In this document: positions 31,721 to 43,223 of the stretch, piece by piece
Layout of the letters: each line of letters opens with the position of its first letter
Position numbering within the stretch: the stretch's first letter is position 1
Assembly: GCA_025531455.1 (NCBI GenBank)
Contig: JAMYHL010000003.1
Location: 682,001-746,000 of the forward strand
Source: Apiotrichum sp. Y4204
Lineage: Eukaryota > Basidiomycota > Tremellomycetes > Trichosporonales > Trichosporonaceae
Reading direction: 5' to 3'
Length of the DNA stretch: 64,000 nucleotides
Program-made: the position numbers and the translations under genes
Notes under the pieces: generated by a model
Database searches by the model: none
What the model was told of the DNA's origin: nothing
Seen by the model: only the letters and a program-made list of their open reading frames with translations

Positions 31721-34700
31721 CTACTCGTGCTCAGACTCTCCTCGTTCACTGTCTGACTCCATGACACTGCGCGCCATGGAGAGGGACCCTAGGACTTGCT
31801 CAATCGTTTCCAATTTTGGTCCGCCGAGCGTCACCGTCCGCTGGGCGCGCCGTGGTAGGGAGATGGGTGGAGCAAGCGAATAGTTTGCAACCACGACGTG
31901 ATGGCTGGGAGACCGCAGTGCTAGGGTGAATGCCCGGTCATGTGCATCGTGACCATCTGATGTCAGCTCGGTCTTTGGCACTGCCCTGTCCAGTTCGCGC
32001 TGCTCACCTGACCAATCCCCGATCTCGCGTACCCCTTCGACTGTTCCAATCCCTCCGTCGTACGATGAAACAATCCGGAATCGGGTGACCTCTTTGCGCG
32101 TCTTGAAGATACCTTTGCGCTCCGGCACAACGGTGGCAATGGCTACCAAGTCGTTGAACAAGAACATGGTGTACAGGATATCACGGGCTGGCTTGCGGAC
32201 GGAGAGACTAGACTTGGAGGGAGTGCGGAACGTATCTCCGAGTGACGACGCCATCGAGGTAGTTCGGTGTATGGTTCGCTCACGCGCAGGCGCAGGAGAT
32301 GTTGCCCGTGACGCAGCTCGCGACGCGGCACGTGAGTGGGGACGCGAGGGAACAGGCGAGAGGATACGGATTGACGATGCCATTGACCCAGTCGCCATCT
32401 TGTCGTGGCTTTGAGATCCCCCAGATGACCCGGTCTGGACGGATGTTTCGGAGCTGTGGGACTTGACGGTTGATGAGAGAGTTGCGCGCAAGGCGCGAAG
32501 GCTGTTTGAACGACTCACGTTGGAGTCTGCCTCATGGCGGACCACCTGGCAGTGTCCGATCAGCCGCCGTCCGCGAACAGCAAGCTCGAATCCCTGAGGA
32601 AGGCCGTCGAGTTGTTCCTCAAGAGTGGACAACTGCAAAAAGTCGTCCTCGCGTGCCTTACAAGCTTCGAGCTTTCCCAGAATGGCCTCAGTGGCTTCGA
32701 GTAATTCGACAACCTCGTTGTGGGCTGGATGTCCACCCGGTGTAGTCTCAAGGAGGCGCTGGTTGTCAGCAGATTAGTCCACAGTAATGGTGCTCACCTT
32801 CAAGAACAGGGGATATTTGGTCAGTCGCTGGACCGGCTTGAGCAACATGCTGCCGAGAGTGAGCGAGCCAAGGGCTTTGTCGCGCGTCTGCATTCGCAAG
32901 AACTCGCCAAAGGTGCTCGTGTCGTCACGACTTGCCTCTTCCACATATTGCGTGACAGGATTGAAGAGTACGATGTACGGTTCGTGACATGACAAGCCGT
33001 GCACCCATGAGCGGAACTGGGTGACAAACGTCGACACATCTATCACGTCAGATGCTCGACGGTCGCCTTGCTGTTGCGTTGAGAGCTCGTGATGCGTGTG
33101 GGTGATGACTTCCAGAGCCTCGAACAACTCGCACACATTGGGCGGTATTCCTGACATCCACTGACCTTGTGCGAGGCGCAAAGGATTGGCGAACAGACGG
33201 AGGACGTCGCGGCAGGCACGGACGAATACTTGCTCGGTTTCGCACATCTCCCAGATAACCTCCTGACGCTAACCTCGAGGTGTCCGTCTGGTCCGGAGAG
33301 AACACGGTCGTAAATGGTCTCGTGCATCAACGACTCACGCCAGGTCGGGGCCGCGTTGGTGGGTCGCGGAGTGAGCGGACGAAGACTCTTGCTGTACCCC
33401 GAGTGAGGAATATTGAAAGACTCTTTGCGGAGGCGAGGGGGGCGTGGTGGTTGCCGAAGAGGAGACGTGACACGTGTCGTGGACGCCTTCCGCATGGTCC
33501 CAGACCCGGAACCATGAATCGACTGGGCTCTCGGGGGAAGGTCATGTTTGGGTGTGGCCCGTGGACCTGACGTGTGCGCAAAGCCTCTAGGCGAAGGGGG
33601 ACGGTTCCACAACATCGGCGGTGAGATGGGACGCTCCTGCCAGCGTGGAAGAGGATCACTATCGTCGTCACTTTTGGCGTGTCGTGGGGCTGGGGCGACC
33701 GACGCCATTGACCGGGAAACGCGCCTCGAATGCCTCCGGGTGTCGGACCGCACTTCCGCGCATTCGCTCGGCAGGGAGACAGTACTCTCATTACCGAAAC
33801 GGCACACGCCGTCGTCGATGTGGAATTGACTTCCCAGAGAAAGTCTGTCAATCTGAGGCGCAGGGTCCGGAGTGCCGCAAGCCCAGAAATGATTCTCGTC
33901 CTCCACCTCTGAGCGGTCGATGACACTCCAAGGCTGGTCAAAATTGAGGCTGGGGACAAGCCGACGCAGGGCGTTGAGACGGCGACTGCGAGCAATAGGC
34001 GAAGGCTCGAGCGACGATGTCGTGGATGAAGCCGACTTGCGAGGGCTGGGCGGTGACATGCCTGCAGGCATTGTTGGAAAGGGGCGCGGGGTCACGTTAG
34101 TGGACGTAGGCGGGGTCTTGCCCGTGATGGTTGTGACCGAGTCGTTGGGCTGGGAGTGTAGGCGCGAGAATGCGGGAAGTGGCGGCCCAAGCAAGGCATC
34201 CTCGCCCTCTGTAAAGCACAGCCGTGGGACGCCGCGTGGAGACTCAGTCACCCGAATAGAGGGCCCAGAGTTGAGTGAATCATCCGAGCTAGATCTTGGT
34301 GCGGGGGATGACGACTGGGTGTATGCCGAGTCGGGTGACCTCGAACGATGTAAAGATATGTTGACCCTCTTTTGCGGGCCAGGCGGAGTGGAGGGGTGAA
34401 GAATCTGCGTGTCAATGTCGAGCCGCGCACCGCTCCAGAACGGCTTTTTGTTGCGACGGGGGTTCCACATGGAGCCAGGAGTGTCGTCCTCGCCGTCGGT
34501 GTGGCCAGACGACATGGAACGGCGAAAGTGAGGGATGGTCATGGAAATATCCAGCTGAGATCCGTTCTCTGACGGGATTGGGGGTAGCTGCCTAGTATCG
34601 CATGTGCTGGACTGTCTTCGCCATGGAGTCGCGATGGTGTCTGACTCGAACGATTCTGCGGACGAGGTGGTAGCCGCGTAAAAGCTGCGGTGTGTATGAT

Positions 34701-34800
34701 AAGCGGTGTGGTGATCGAAGGAGGAGGGGGCAGGTGGAAACGACTGATGATGCTTGAAGGGAGGAAAAAGAAAGTTGGGTTGTTGTTCTGGAGATGACAT
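31721..34800 (-). CDS. Rho guanine nucleotide exchange factor (DH-PH)
   Basis: The model is complement(join(31721..31956, 32008..32758, 32798..33262, 33304..34800)), 982 aa. Residues 1-499 are disordered, Ser/Pro/Arg-rich, starting at MSSPEQQPNFLFPPFKHHQS. The DH domain (about 500-690) begins 'EVIWEMCETEQVFVRACRDV' and contains the hallmark 'LLKPVQRLTKYPLFLKRLLE'. A PH domain (about 720-960) is split by a Ser/Ala/Arg-rich insert; its core strands include 'RDILYTMFLFNDLVAIATVV' and 'RAFTLALRSPSHHVVVANYS'. No CNH domain follows, unlike Rom2/Rgf-type GEFs, so the Rho target cannot be named. The first intron has a weak GTTCTC donor chosen for phase. The third intron is 51 nt, in frame and stop-free. 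The frame stays open upstream of the ATG to about 34956 without another ATG. Confidence 0.85.
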
Positions 34801-36300
34801 TGGGCGGTTATTGCGGACAACGTTGGCGTCTTCGCGGATGAGATCCAGGCCAGTGCGAGAAGTGGGCTCTGGCACATCTGCGACCGGGTCGCGTGTATAA
34901 ATGCAGGTATCGTCGGTTGGTGCACAGACTTGCTTTGCGAGCACGTTTGGAAGCACTTTAGACGATTCTGGACCAAGAGTAACGACGACTGCGGCAGCGG
35001 ACTGTGAGCGTTGCAGAGGAACCGTCGAAGGAGAATGCGTGGATATGGAGAAGGTTGTCTGGATCCCAGATCGGATGCCACAGGGCAGAGGATTTGGATA
35101 CCGGCGAGTCGAGGTCCCCGGTGTGCCACAACGGCGTCACACGATTGTGAAGAAGAGTGAAAGAAGTGCAGCAAGAAGTAACAACGAGAGTCCGAGTGGC
35201 GTCCAAGGAAGGAGTGACGAACAGAACAGCAAAAATCAGAAATGAGGGTGCAGCGTGCAGCGTTGATAAAAAATAAAGTGATCCGTGTGTCAGCCAGTGT
35301 CCGGATATGTTCCAAGCAACTCATTATCCAGAGCCCGAGCCCGAGCCCCGAGCCCCGAAAACCCTTTCGCTTCCTTCTCAACTTGAGCGCAGACGCTCTT
35401 CGGCCTTGGGGATCATGGACATGGTAAGCTCAGACATGCCAGACATGCGCACATGCCAGGCAGGACGGGGTGGTAACGCGCGCAGGGCGGTCGCGTGGCA
35501 TAAGAGGGTCTGACGTCTGAGCGCGTCTGGCCTCTGAGCTCTGGGTGTTCCGTGCTGCAACTTGGCTCGAGCAAAGTGGCGGACGATGGACGGACAAGAG
35601 TTTTCCCGCTTTTCAAACTCACCATGGTTTGACCAAGGGAAAGAGGGGTGTGCGCGGTGGGTCCTGCGGAGGACATTGTGGGAGGTGGGAATAGTGGCCG
35701 CTGCGGACGAATCAATACCGGTCGAGGACACAGTCACAACAAGGACGACAACAAACGATTGGGCGGAGCCTAGCAAGGGAACGGTCACAATGGGAAGCGA
35801 AGCGGCCAAAAAAAGGGATCTCGTCGACGAGAGGCCTGTGCAGAAGGGGGAGAAAAAACGAGCGTATCTCGAATCGCTTGCGACTCTTGGGCGTGTGCAG
35901 CAGACTCGGTTGCCGTTGAGCTGTTGCCTGTGCTGCTCGTGCGTAGGCCGGAGTTGTTGTGTCTGTGACGATTCGACCGACGGCAATGGGACCAGTACTC
36001 GCTGGGCGGCTGTGTTTATAGAAAAAGCGGTGACAGAAGAAAACGAGAGGACGGCAAGGCCGGCGAAAGGAGTCGCGATAGGTCTACTGTTGCGTGAAGT
36101 GTCACGGACACGGGCGAAGAAACGAACAGAGAGGAGAAATCTGAAGCCGAACAACTATCTGCAGGCCAGCCCGCTGGCAAAAGTGAGCTCTAGGCTTGTG
36201 GTGACGGTGAGTGGGGTGTGAGGCGGATGTGAAGACGAACGGGCAGGAGGTCAAGACTGATAAATGTCGGACGAGGTCGTGTGGTTGAGAACCACCTCCC
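34801..36300. other. Upstream region of the RhoGEF gene, with a possible micro-ORF
   Basis: This region probably holds the RhoGEF promoter and long 5' UTR. Open frames on both strands overlap each other and carry no known motif. A possible two-exon 34-residue ORF on the minus strand (35676-35378) is described among the findings. Confidence 0.4.
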
Positions 36301-39300
36301 CAACCTCCCCGATCTGCTGTGGAGCTGGAGCTAGCCGTAATGGGTGCTGTGATACGCACGCGTGGGTACCGTTCTATCGTTTAATGAACACGGAAGGTAG
36401 TCGTCACACAAGCTGAGGGGGCTTGAGGGCTTGAGGAACGCCTAGAACGCGATACCAGCAACGAGCAGGTGCGTGGCGGCTGTGGCGGTTGTGGCGCGGC
36501 GCGCTGTGGGAGAAGGAGTTGAGGAATGGAGAGGGAACGTGCTTGTCGTGGCTGGAAGCTAAAAAGCTCGGATTCCGTGTTCAAAAGAGGATGTGATTAC
36601 GAAGGTCCAGAGTGTTCAGGTCCTTGGGAACAGGACAATGCAGCTCCAAAATACCTCGAGGCAGAGGGAGCTAGAGTGAGCCCTGGGCCATGGGTCTGGA
36701 GTGCAGGGCACTTGCAAGGTCTGGGGCACCGAGAAGGTTGTGGCAGAGATTGTGGGCTCTGAAGCTTTGGTGAGAAGGAGTGGATTTTGAGAGCCAAAGA
36801 GCGTTGGATGACGGCAGAAGAATGTGATGTAAGAAAGGCAGGTGAGACGAGATGATTGAGAAAGAAAAGTGGACGCTAACATGTTCAGGTGTGCAGGTGT
36901 CTCATGCACCTGTGAGTGGCGTGAGTGGCGCGGCGGTGACAGCGGCGACAGCGAGCGAGCGCGACTTGCTGCAAATCTCAGAACCTTAGTAAAGTGCTCG
37001 TCTTGACTTTCAGCAGCTCTGTAAATCAGCCAGCTCAGCGGCTCGGCAGCGAGATCACTCGGATCATCCTCTGTTGATTCTCCCATCGCCCATCGTGACA
37101 GAAAGGAACCTGCTCTCCACAACCGACAAGGTGAGCGGCGCCGGAGGATCCCGATGTGCTCGAGGTCCCAAGCGACGGGAAGGAAGAGAAGAGCAGAATG
37201 TGGTGGGCGGGGAGCAGGCATTTGGGCAGAGACAGCAAAGGTAAGCCCAAGGGGATCCAGACATTCAGGCATCGGGACACTTGCGCACAGACCACCACTT
37301 CAAAACCTGCCTTTAACCCTGTAGTCGCCCATCCTGCGCGTCGTGTGGACCTCCCTTGGAGATTCAACCTGGCCGGTATGGGACACTGAAGGTGCTTCTA
37401 GCACGAAGCACAGGCATTGTGTGGATACTCTCAGTCCGCTCTTCGTCGCGACTCCTCGATGCGCTCGATGCCTTGGTAATCTGTTCTGGAGACCCAACTG
37501 TCAACAGGCAGAAAGGACCATTCACGACAGCCAACAGAACAGCAGCCACTTTCAGAGTTCAGAGCTTTAGAGGATCCCAAGGGCGCACAATGTCACCAGT
37601 CACTGGCGATATCACGTCCTCGCGTCCGCATCGTGTCCTCGTGCCCTCGAGGCCTTGTGGGGAACGCCGGGGAGCCGCGCGGAGCCGCGAGCCGCGTTTT
37701 GCGCCTTGAGCCTTTGATCCTTCGAGCCTTCGAGCTTCGAGCTTCGAGCCTTGTGCCTCGCCAAACCTCACATTCTCATCTTCATCCCCAAATCCCCATC
37801 TCGAGGGCGCAATGATCCCTCCTGGGCGTACTTCACTTTGCCGGAGAGCGCCAGACCGGTTCCTCGATCCTCGACCGCCTCGACCCAGCCCGTATCCGTG
37901 TCCGTGAGGGTGTCTCTGCAAGCACCCCGAATCCGCCTGGCGCCCGCCTAGTGTGTCCAACCTGCCAATCTGCAGCCTGTCAACCTGCCACCTACTTGCG
38001 TGAGCGGCATGAGCGGGCGTACCGGCGTACCCGCGCGGCCACGATCGCCACGACGTACAGGACGGACAGGACGGAAAGGGCCGCTGTGGCCGGACCGCGG
38101 ACCTGGGTACAGTACCTGGGCGCATTAGCCGTGGCTCTTGGCACCTAGGACCTGGTCTATTTCTCGATCCACGCTGCTTAAGGTACATCTGGTGCACCGC
38201 GGGGGCACTGAAACGAGGTACGGAGACGCGGCTGGCACTGCGGCAGGTGATTATCTGTTTATCGCGGAGAGTTACAGGCCTCGAAACGGGCGCCACAGCG
38301 CCACATCCGAAACTGGTGCTGGATCCTGATATCCTGGACGTATCGGACGTTCTCGCGTCAGGTACTCGGCACGGCGGCTCTCAGCAGTGCGGCAGGGGTG
38401 CTTCACTGGATCACTGACCTCTGGCCACTGCTGAGTCGAAAGTCAGACCTCAGAATGCGGGAATATAGGAGTTTCCGTTACTGCGGGATATCCGGAGGCG
38501 TAAGGGGCGCAAGCATATCACGGCAAATCGCGTGAGCGCAGGAGAACACATCATGAGATCATGAGGGACCACTTCAACCACCTCGCGCGTCGCACATCGG
38601 AACCTCGAACCTCGTAGAAGAGTGGGTGCCACATGGGTAAAGGGTGACAGGAGTGCATCTGGTGCGTCTTATCCGGCATATCCGGTACCCTTGATAAGCT
38701 TGACAGCTGCACAGCTCGGGGCGTATGCGCCTAACTCGCAGCGCGACATGCCACTAATCCCACTGAATGGAGCGCGACAGCTGTGTGTAGTGATCTTAGT
38801 GAACCAACGACGCCAATGAGTCAAAGATACCTTCAAAGCTTGAACATCTAGCAATATAACCATCCGGGACACGACGGGGGTCGATTAACATTCATGACAC
38901 CTCGACCCCTGGCACCTGTGATACATTCCACGATTGCTGGGGTACTAATCGAGTCTGGCCCCTTTGGTTCCAGCGTTCGGCCCGGAGGGTAAAGGACCCC
39001 CGAATCACAGGATCCCGGGATCCCAGGACCGGATGTAAGTGTATATCTCCCCAAAGCCAGAGCAATTAACCCGCTGACCGCTGATCCGCTGATCCGCTTC
39101 TCACCCCACGTCTGGCGTCTACTCGAGCTGGGGCGGCGCCGCCACTCCGCCATGCGTCGAGCGGCATTGGGGCGCCGCCTATTGCTCATCTGTCCAGTCT
39201 GTGGTATGTTAGGCTTGTGGCTTGTTAAACCTGTGATCCTGTGATCGTTCGCGCAAGACTGGTCGATGTTCTCCGCGGTTTCGGGACTCTGGTCATGCTG

Positions 39301-40337
39301 GTCATCCACCAGGCCACCAGGCACCTATGTACTGTACCTCTGCCGGGTTCATGTCGCTCTCCAGGTCAGGGGGTCTGGAGATTATCGTGCAATGAAAATC
39401 GACGATCCGCATCAGCTGTGCACTAGGTCTGGGTCCGGATGCCGACAATCATTGGCAGATCATTCCACGATCAAGTGAGTGGATCAAGTGCGCCGTCCTG
39501 GTCCCCATCATTTCCCCTATCGCTTACCATGCTTCCCCACAGGCCACAGGCCAACGGATCAGTATGATCACTCGCAACAGATTCTCCGCGTCTCCGGGGT
39601 ATGGATCGTCCTTCATTCATTCCGCTCCGACGCGGACCTTGAGAGAGGACGGACAGACCCCAGGGTTAATATAACCCCTTGCTCCACAGAAATGGTGATC
39701 AGCGCCGTCACGGTCACACCTTCTTTATCAATCTGTTGATCCGCCGCGGGCGCGTCGGTTGGCCCCTTGGACTCGTGTCGCTGGCGGGTCTGCTAGTCGT
39801 TAGATGTGGCCCGGGAGGCAGCACCGCCGGAATTCTGGGTCGGGCGATCCTCCGATCTCTTGTTAGCTGCGGAATGTCATCGCCATCCTTTGGCCTCCGG
39901 CCTTTGCGCCTTTGGCCTTTGGAGGCGCATCATGATATCTTGTGGGCAGCGAGCAGGAGTGAGGTCGAGATGCAACATCTACTCTTTCTACTCTTCTTCG
40001 CCGTCAGACCTTGTATTTTGGTGTGAAAGTTGCGTTTCTTAGGATCTTTGATCAATTGCTTGGAGACTTCACGTTGTGATTGAGGTGGAATGATGTCAAC
40101 ACGACGTCATTATGCATGGTCTCCATGCTCAAAAATCTTACGTATGCCATTCCTCCTCCCACCCTGGCCATTCTCCGAATGTTCGCACTCCACTTTGATG
40201 ACAATCTCGGGCCAGTCGTCAATCGCCGTCGTCTGGGCAGCGTGCTGCGGCTTGGTCATCACGCCCGCCGCCCTCGACCTTATCACAGACGACGTCAAGC
40301 GACATTGTCATCTCTCCATCCTCCCCTTCCGTAACCT
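36301..40337. other. Gene-poor stretch of about 4 kb
   Basis: I find no conserved protein, tRNA or intact mobile element here. Open frames are short and unlike known families. Composition changes along the stretch, with repeated short motifs such as 'cgagccttcgagcttcgag' (37720-37750) and many 'gatccgctgatcc' or 'ggatcccggg' variants between 38320 and 39120. The last few hundred bases should hold the glutaredoxin promoter. Confidence 0.4.
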
Positions 40338-41073
40338 ATGTTTGCTGTCCGGCGCCTCGCCTCTCTAGCAACCCACCTCCGCTCGTCCCCACTCGTGCCC
40401 GCCGCCTCAGCCGTTCCCGTCAACGGCTCGTATCCCACCAAACTGGGTTCCTTCCTCTCCACCACCGCTGCGCCAGTCGACATGGCTATCAAGGATCTCG
40501 TGGACGGCGCGATCAAGGAGAACGACGTCCTCGTCTTCTCCAAGACCTACTGCCCTGTAAGTACATTGCTGGATGGGATATCGGGTAGTCATCCGTCGGG
40601 ATATTGACTCCTTGTTCACCGAATTGGATGTCTTGGATCGCCACTGACACAACAGTACTGCAAGCGCGCCAAGAGCATCCTCGCTGAGATCACCTCGGAC
40701 ATGAAGGTCTTTGAGTGCGTGCCAACCTTGTATAGTGCTGACATCCAGGCTCGACGACATGGACAACGGCTGTGGGTTTTTATGATGACAGCTTCTACAT
40801 CCGTGCATTTAAGCTGACATTCAGCCGCCATCCAGCAGTACCTCCGCGAGCTCACCGGCCAGGGTACCGTGCCAAACATCTTCATCAAGCAGCAGGTGAG
40901 TGAGACTGAGGGGTGCGGGAAGTGGCAGCCGACGGCTGTGTTATATGATCCCGCGATATCCGCCCCGCCAAGCCCCCACACCGAATGGGCCCCACTGACA
41001 ACAGCACATTGGTGGCTGCTCCGACCTCCAGGCCCTCTCCAAGGCCGAGATCGAGAAGCGCATCAAGGCCTAG
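40338..41073 (+). CDS. Dithiol glutaredoxin with mitochondrial-type leader
   Basis: The model is join(40338..40556, 40656..40714, 40749..40771, 40825..40895, 41005..41073), 146 aa. It reduces disulfides and protein-glutathione adducts using glutathione. The active site Cys72-Pro-Tyr-Cys75 is split by intron 1 between Pro and Tyr. Other family features are 'DVLVFSKTYCP', the cis-Pro/GSH-binding 'GQGTVPNIFIKQQHIGGCSD' and the end 'ALSKAEIEKRIKA'. The first 48 residues (MFAVRRLASLATHLRSSPLV onward) are basic and amphipathic, as in a mitochondrial presequence. A second ATG at 40482 (Met49) begins a normal-length cytosolic glutaredoxin, so dual targeting as for yeast Grx2 is likely. Exon 3 is only 23 nt. 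All phases agree. Confidence 0.94.
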
Positions 41074-43223
41074 GATGTATCATAAGTAGATGCAGCGCAG
41101 TAATTGCACCCTTGCTGGAAGTGGGCAGCAAACACCGAGCAGGAAACAGGTTTAACAGTCCATGTCAGCCTCACATATTCACATCGCTCACACCTTTTTC
41201 GCGTGGAATCAGAAGCGGCGCTCCGCGCTCCGCGACTCTCCATACGCCAGCCACACAGGGTCCTCCCCCCCCCCGCTCCCTCGGCGTATCCTCGGAGCGT
41301 GTGCCATAGCCGCCGGGTGTGAGCTCAGGTCCGCGTCTGGGACTCCTCGTCCCCGATTGGAAGCTGCAGCCCTGAACTAGGAAACAGGAAGAACTCGGAA
41401 GTAGGACAGCGCACAGAGCTCAAAGGAATGTCGGCACCAGGCGGCTGTCGCCGGTCCAGTGGTCCAGCACCCATCCTGATGATCGGCCTTGCTTGGCCCC
41501 TCCCATTCTATGCCATCAAGGACCGTTCTTGGCGATCCTACGCAGCGCATGGTCCATGTCTATGGCGTGTCAGATGGCGCCCTCATCGGGCTGTCGTGGC
41601 GCCTGGTTGTTGCAGCTATACAGTGCAGAAAGCGCCACGGCGCGCACGGCGGCCACGACACTGGTCGTTCGGCCTGGTCGGACTGGGGTTTGGGGAAACG
41701 AAAAAAAATAAAATAAAAAATATGGGTCGTTGGTAAAAGTTGTTAGTGCCCATGTGGAATCTAGGGACAGCCCAAGGCACCCAAACGTGCATCTGAGATA
41801 CACCAGATCTGAGATACACCAGATACAGTCACTGCTCGCACTGTGGTCATCCTGCATGCAGGCCGTGGCGCTCGCAGCGCCCGCCACGCCCAGCCTGAGC
41901 CTTGGGGCAGCAAGCCTGACAGCGCGCGAAGCGAGCAACAGGATTGAAAGAGGGAAAAGCAATACAAAAAAAAAGTTAGGCATAGAACAGAATAGAATGG
42001 CTCTTGCGTCGTGTTGCGCGCACTTTTTTCCTTGCCAGGTCCTATGAATCCACCTTTTGTAAGGTTCCAGAAGAAGTTTGGTGGGTGGACGGCGCGAGTC
42101 TGTGTGGCTTCTGGCGTGGAATGGTTGGTCGGGAAAGACACGATCATGGAACGAGGAGCGAGCACAAGCGCACAAAGGCAATGGACCAATAGAACGTGTG
42201 TACGTCGAGAGAATCAACAGAAGAAGGACGCAAACATTCATCGATGTCATTGTGTGTGGTGGTGAGCAAGCTGCAAAGCTGCTAAGAGATGGCGATGGAT
42301 ATAGTGGAGGAAAAAAAAAGTTGGCAGCTGACCTAACCCGTATGGGTGCCGTAACGAGGTGCAAACGATATCAACCGATCAACCGTGTACCGCCGGCGGA
42401 GGAGCGGGCCACGGGATCACGGGTTGGGAGCATGGGGGAGGGAGAGAGACGGATAGGATCCCTATGCGCAATGTCAATTTCTGTCTTGGTAAGTTGCTGT
42501 CTCGGCAGTCGGCAGCCCACTACAACGCCTTGTGCCTCACCACCACCACCACTGCTGCCACCGCTACTGCGCGACGCAGGAAACCCCATCGCCCCAATCC
42601 CTACTGCCCCCCTCCCTCCTCCCCTCTCAACTCTCAACACCTGATCCATCACTCTGAGCCGTCTAGTCCAGCATCCGATCATCGGGCATCAGCGACACGC
42701 CATCAAAGTATCAAGTCGAGACCACCATCCCACGCACGGATCCCATCCCCCCTACGGTCCCCCTCTACAATCTCCTACACTCTCCTACAGTCTCCTGCAG
42801 TCCCCCTGCAGTCCCATCCGAGTCTGATCCTATCCTATATTCCGACATCCTCCACCTTGTTTGCCCCTGTCTCTGGCCCTCTCTCTTCTCCTTTCAAGCA
42901 GTATCAGCTGCACTTTCTCTCCTCTTCAACCCCCCAAACTTTTGCATTCCATCCATCCCCGTTCTTCTCACCGCCTCCAACCGCCTCTCAAACAACAGCA
43001 CAGGCGCACGACAGCAGACCAGCCGGAGAACACACGACGGCATTCGTCGACTGTCGCAGCCGCACACAACCGGCACTGCTTCGCGCGTGATCCAGCGACC
43101 ACATCCCTCCCCGCCCCAGTGATATCTACACCGGCTACCTAGTGTGACCCACGTTTTACCCATTACACATCAATCCAACAGCGCCTACTCCCATCGCCAT
43201 CTACCCGCCCATCCTTGTTTGTG
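41074..43223. other. Intergenic region before the zinc-cluster gene
   Basis: No gene is supported in these 2.15 kb. A 16-nt tandem repeat occurs at 41791-41822. From about 42500 to 43200 the plus strand is strongly C/T-rich, with short 'ctcctacagt' repeats near 42765-42815. This fits a long 5' UTR or promoter of the zinc-cluster gene. Confidence 0.45.
41791..41822. repeat. Two perfect tandem copies of a 16-nt unit
   Basis: The unit ATCTGAGATACACCAG occurs twice without a gap, followed by ATA. Confidence 0.8.

Noticed and set aside
35562..36221. 219-residue plus-strand and 258-residue minus-strand overlapping frames
   Set aside because: They cover the same DNA in opposite directions, neither has a domain, and stop-free stretches of this size are common in this GC-rich DNA.
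37559..38296. 245-residue minus-strand frame
   Set aside because: Arg/Pro-rich chance frame over a repetitive segment.
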